This document shows, piece by piece, positions 63,600 through 64,000 of a stretch of DNA of 64,000 bases. This DNA comes from an uncultured Eubacteriales bacterium (GTDB lineage: Bacteria; Bacillota; Clostridia; Oscillospirales; UBA644). The stretch covers positions 1 to 64,000 of the forward strand of contig URFZ01000012.1 of the NCBI GenBank assembly GCA_900547165.1, read 5' to 3'. Both the position numbers and the translations under genes were made by a program. The notes beneath the pieces were generated by a model. It was not told the origin of the DNA. It saw only the letters and a list, made by a program, of their open reading frames with translations, and ran no database searches. Every line of letters starts with the position of its first letter. The first letter of the stretch is position 1.

Positions 63600-64000
63600 A
63601 TTATCCCCTGTCCCCCGTAAACGGTCAGAACGCATTCCCCGAAAACTTCTCTGCCCGCAAACGGCGTTGCTCTGCCTTTTGTTTTGAATGTGTTCGGGTC
63701 AACCGTGTATTTTGCTTCGAGATCGAACACCGTAAAGCCGGTGTCTCCGCCTATGCCGAAACGCCTGCGGGGCGAACAACTCATAAGATCAACAAGTTTT
63801 TCAAGCGTTATGACGTTCTTTTTCACAAGTTCGGTGTAAAGCACGGGAAACGCCGTTTCAAGTCCGACCACACCCATCAGGCTCTTTTCAAGCCCTTTTG
63901 ATTTTTCCTCCGCGGAGTGCGGCGCATGATCGGTGGCTATCATATCTATCGTACCGTCCTGCAAGCCCGCTATAAGCGCGGCTCTGTCCTCGGAACTTCT
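63596..64000 (-). CDS. pyrC: Dihydroorotase, C-terminal part (cut by window edge)
   Basis: The visible 134 residues are the C-terminal third of PyrC, which closes carbamoyl-aspartate to dihydroorotate. DMIATDHAPHSAEEK carries the catalytic Asp and the conserved His; FDLEAKYTVDPNTFKTKGRATPFAGREVFG is the usual end. The frame runs on to position 64000 without a start, so the 5' part lies outside. It overlaps pyrK by ATGA. Confidence 0.95.
   Translation of the reverse strand, partial: RSSEDRAALIAGLQDGTIDMIATDHAPHSAEEKSKGLEKSLMGVVGLETAFPVLYTELVKKNVITLEKLVDLMSCSPRRRFGIGGDTGFTVFDLEAKYTVDPNTFKTKGRATPFAGREVFGECVLTVYGGQGII

Overview
The window looks like a chromosomal segment of an anaerobic, low-to-mid GC Bacillota, most likely an uncultured gut-type Clostridia (Oscillospiraceae-like). 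The grounds are family content: PyrR attenuation, an ECF transporter core next to truA, ClpE, DUF1292, TSCPD and DUF5711 proteins, a class III (anaerobic) ribonucleotide reductase, rubrerythrin, formate-tetrahydrofolate ligase and PyrK-type dihydroorotate dehydrogenase. The genus is inference. I see no prophage, insertion sequence, CRISPR array or tRNA.

Layout. 0-2.5 kb: PyrR-controlled pyrR-uraA unit with a readable attenuator. 2.5-12.9 kb: a CBM9-like/serine hydrolase fusion, GreA-like factor, MacB-type ABC exporter, Nudix hydrolase, small lipoproteins and a PrsA/SurA-like foldase. 13.2-16.9 kb: a probable 6S RNA, a metal-tail DUF1292 protein, HAD phosphatase, TrpR-like YerC, histidinol phosphatase and a DMT exporter. 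17-21.4 kb: second serine hydrolase with an SDR, a secreted WNEW-motif (GH99/WbsX-like) protein and a 39-residue leader peptide gene. 21.5-30.5 kb: RNase P RNA and rpoB-rpoC with their own promoter and a long leader. 30.7-35.3 kb: a degenerate D,D-carboxypeptidase homologue, methyltransferase, Hsp33 and a second WNEW-motif protein. 35.5-38.5 kb: BrnQ, VanZ-like and FAD proteins. 38.7-47.2 kb: a long leftward cluster (RlmI-like methyltransferase, ecfA1-ecfA2-ecfT, truA, DUF5711, cvpA, clpE). 47.4-52 kb: murA-walJ-rlmH-TSCPD-phosphohexomutase. 52.2-53.6 kb: an orphan small-RNA unit, MscS and the divergent nrd promoter. 53.6-57.3 kb: nrdD split in two, nrdG, an FTR-like protein and rubrerythrin. 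57.4-64 kb: fhs and the leftward pyrimidine operon pyrC-K-D-F-E-B-I, cut at the right edge.

How the genes work together. De novo pyrimidine synthesis (right end) and uracil sensing/uptake (left end) flank the window; PyrR very likely links them. The nrd operon makes dNTPs anaerobically and carries two tandem NrdR boxes over its promoter plus redox-protection genes behind it. The most striking observations are (1) NrdD whose glycyl-radical C-terminus is a separate 54-residue protein, (2) a PBP5-like protein that has lost the nucleophile and the two other active-site motifs, (3) a promoter-to-terminator non-coding unit at 52.2 kb, and (4) a family of near-identical GGGGCTGTAAA palindromic terminators scattered through the window. 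Nearly all promoters read here have 17-bp spacers, and most have a TGn extension before the -10 box.
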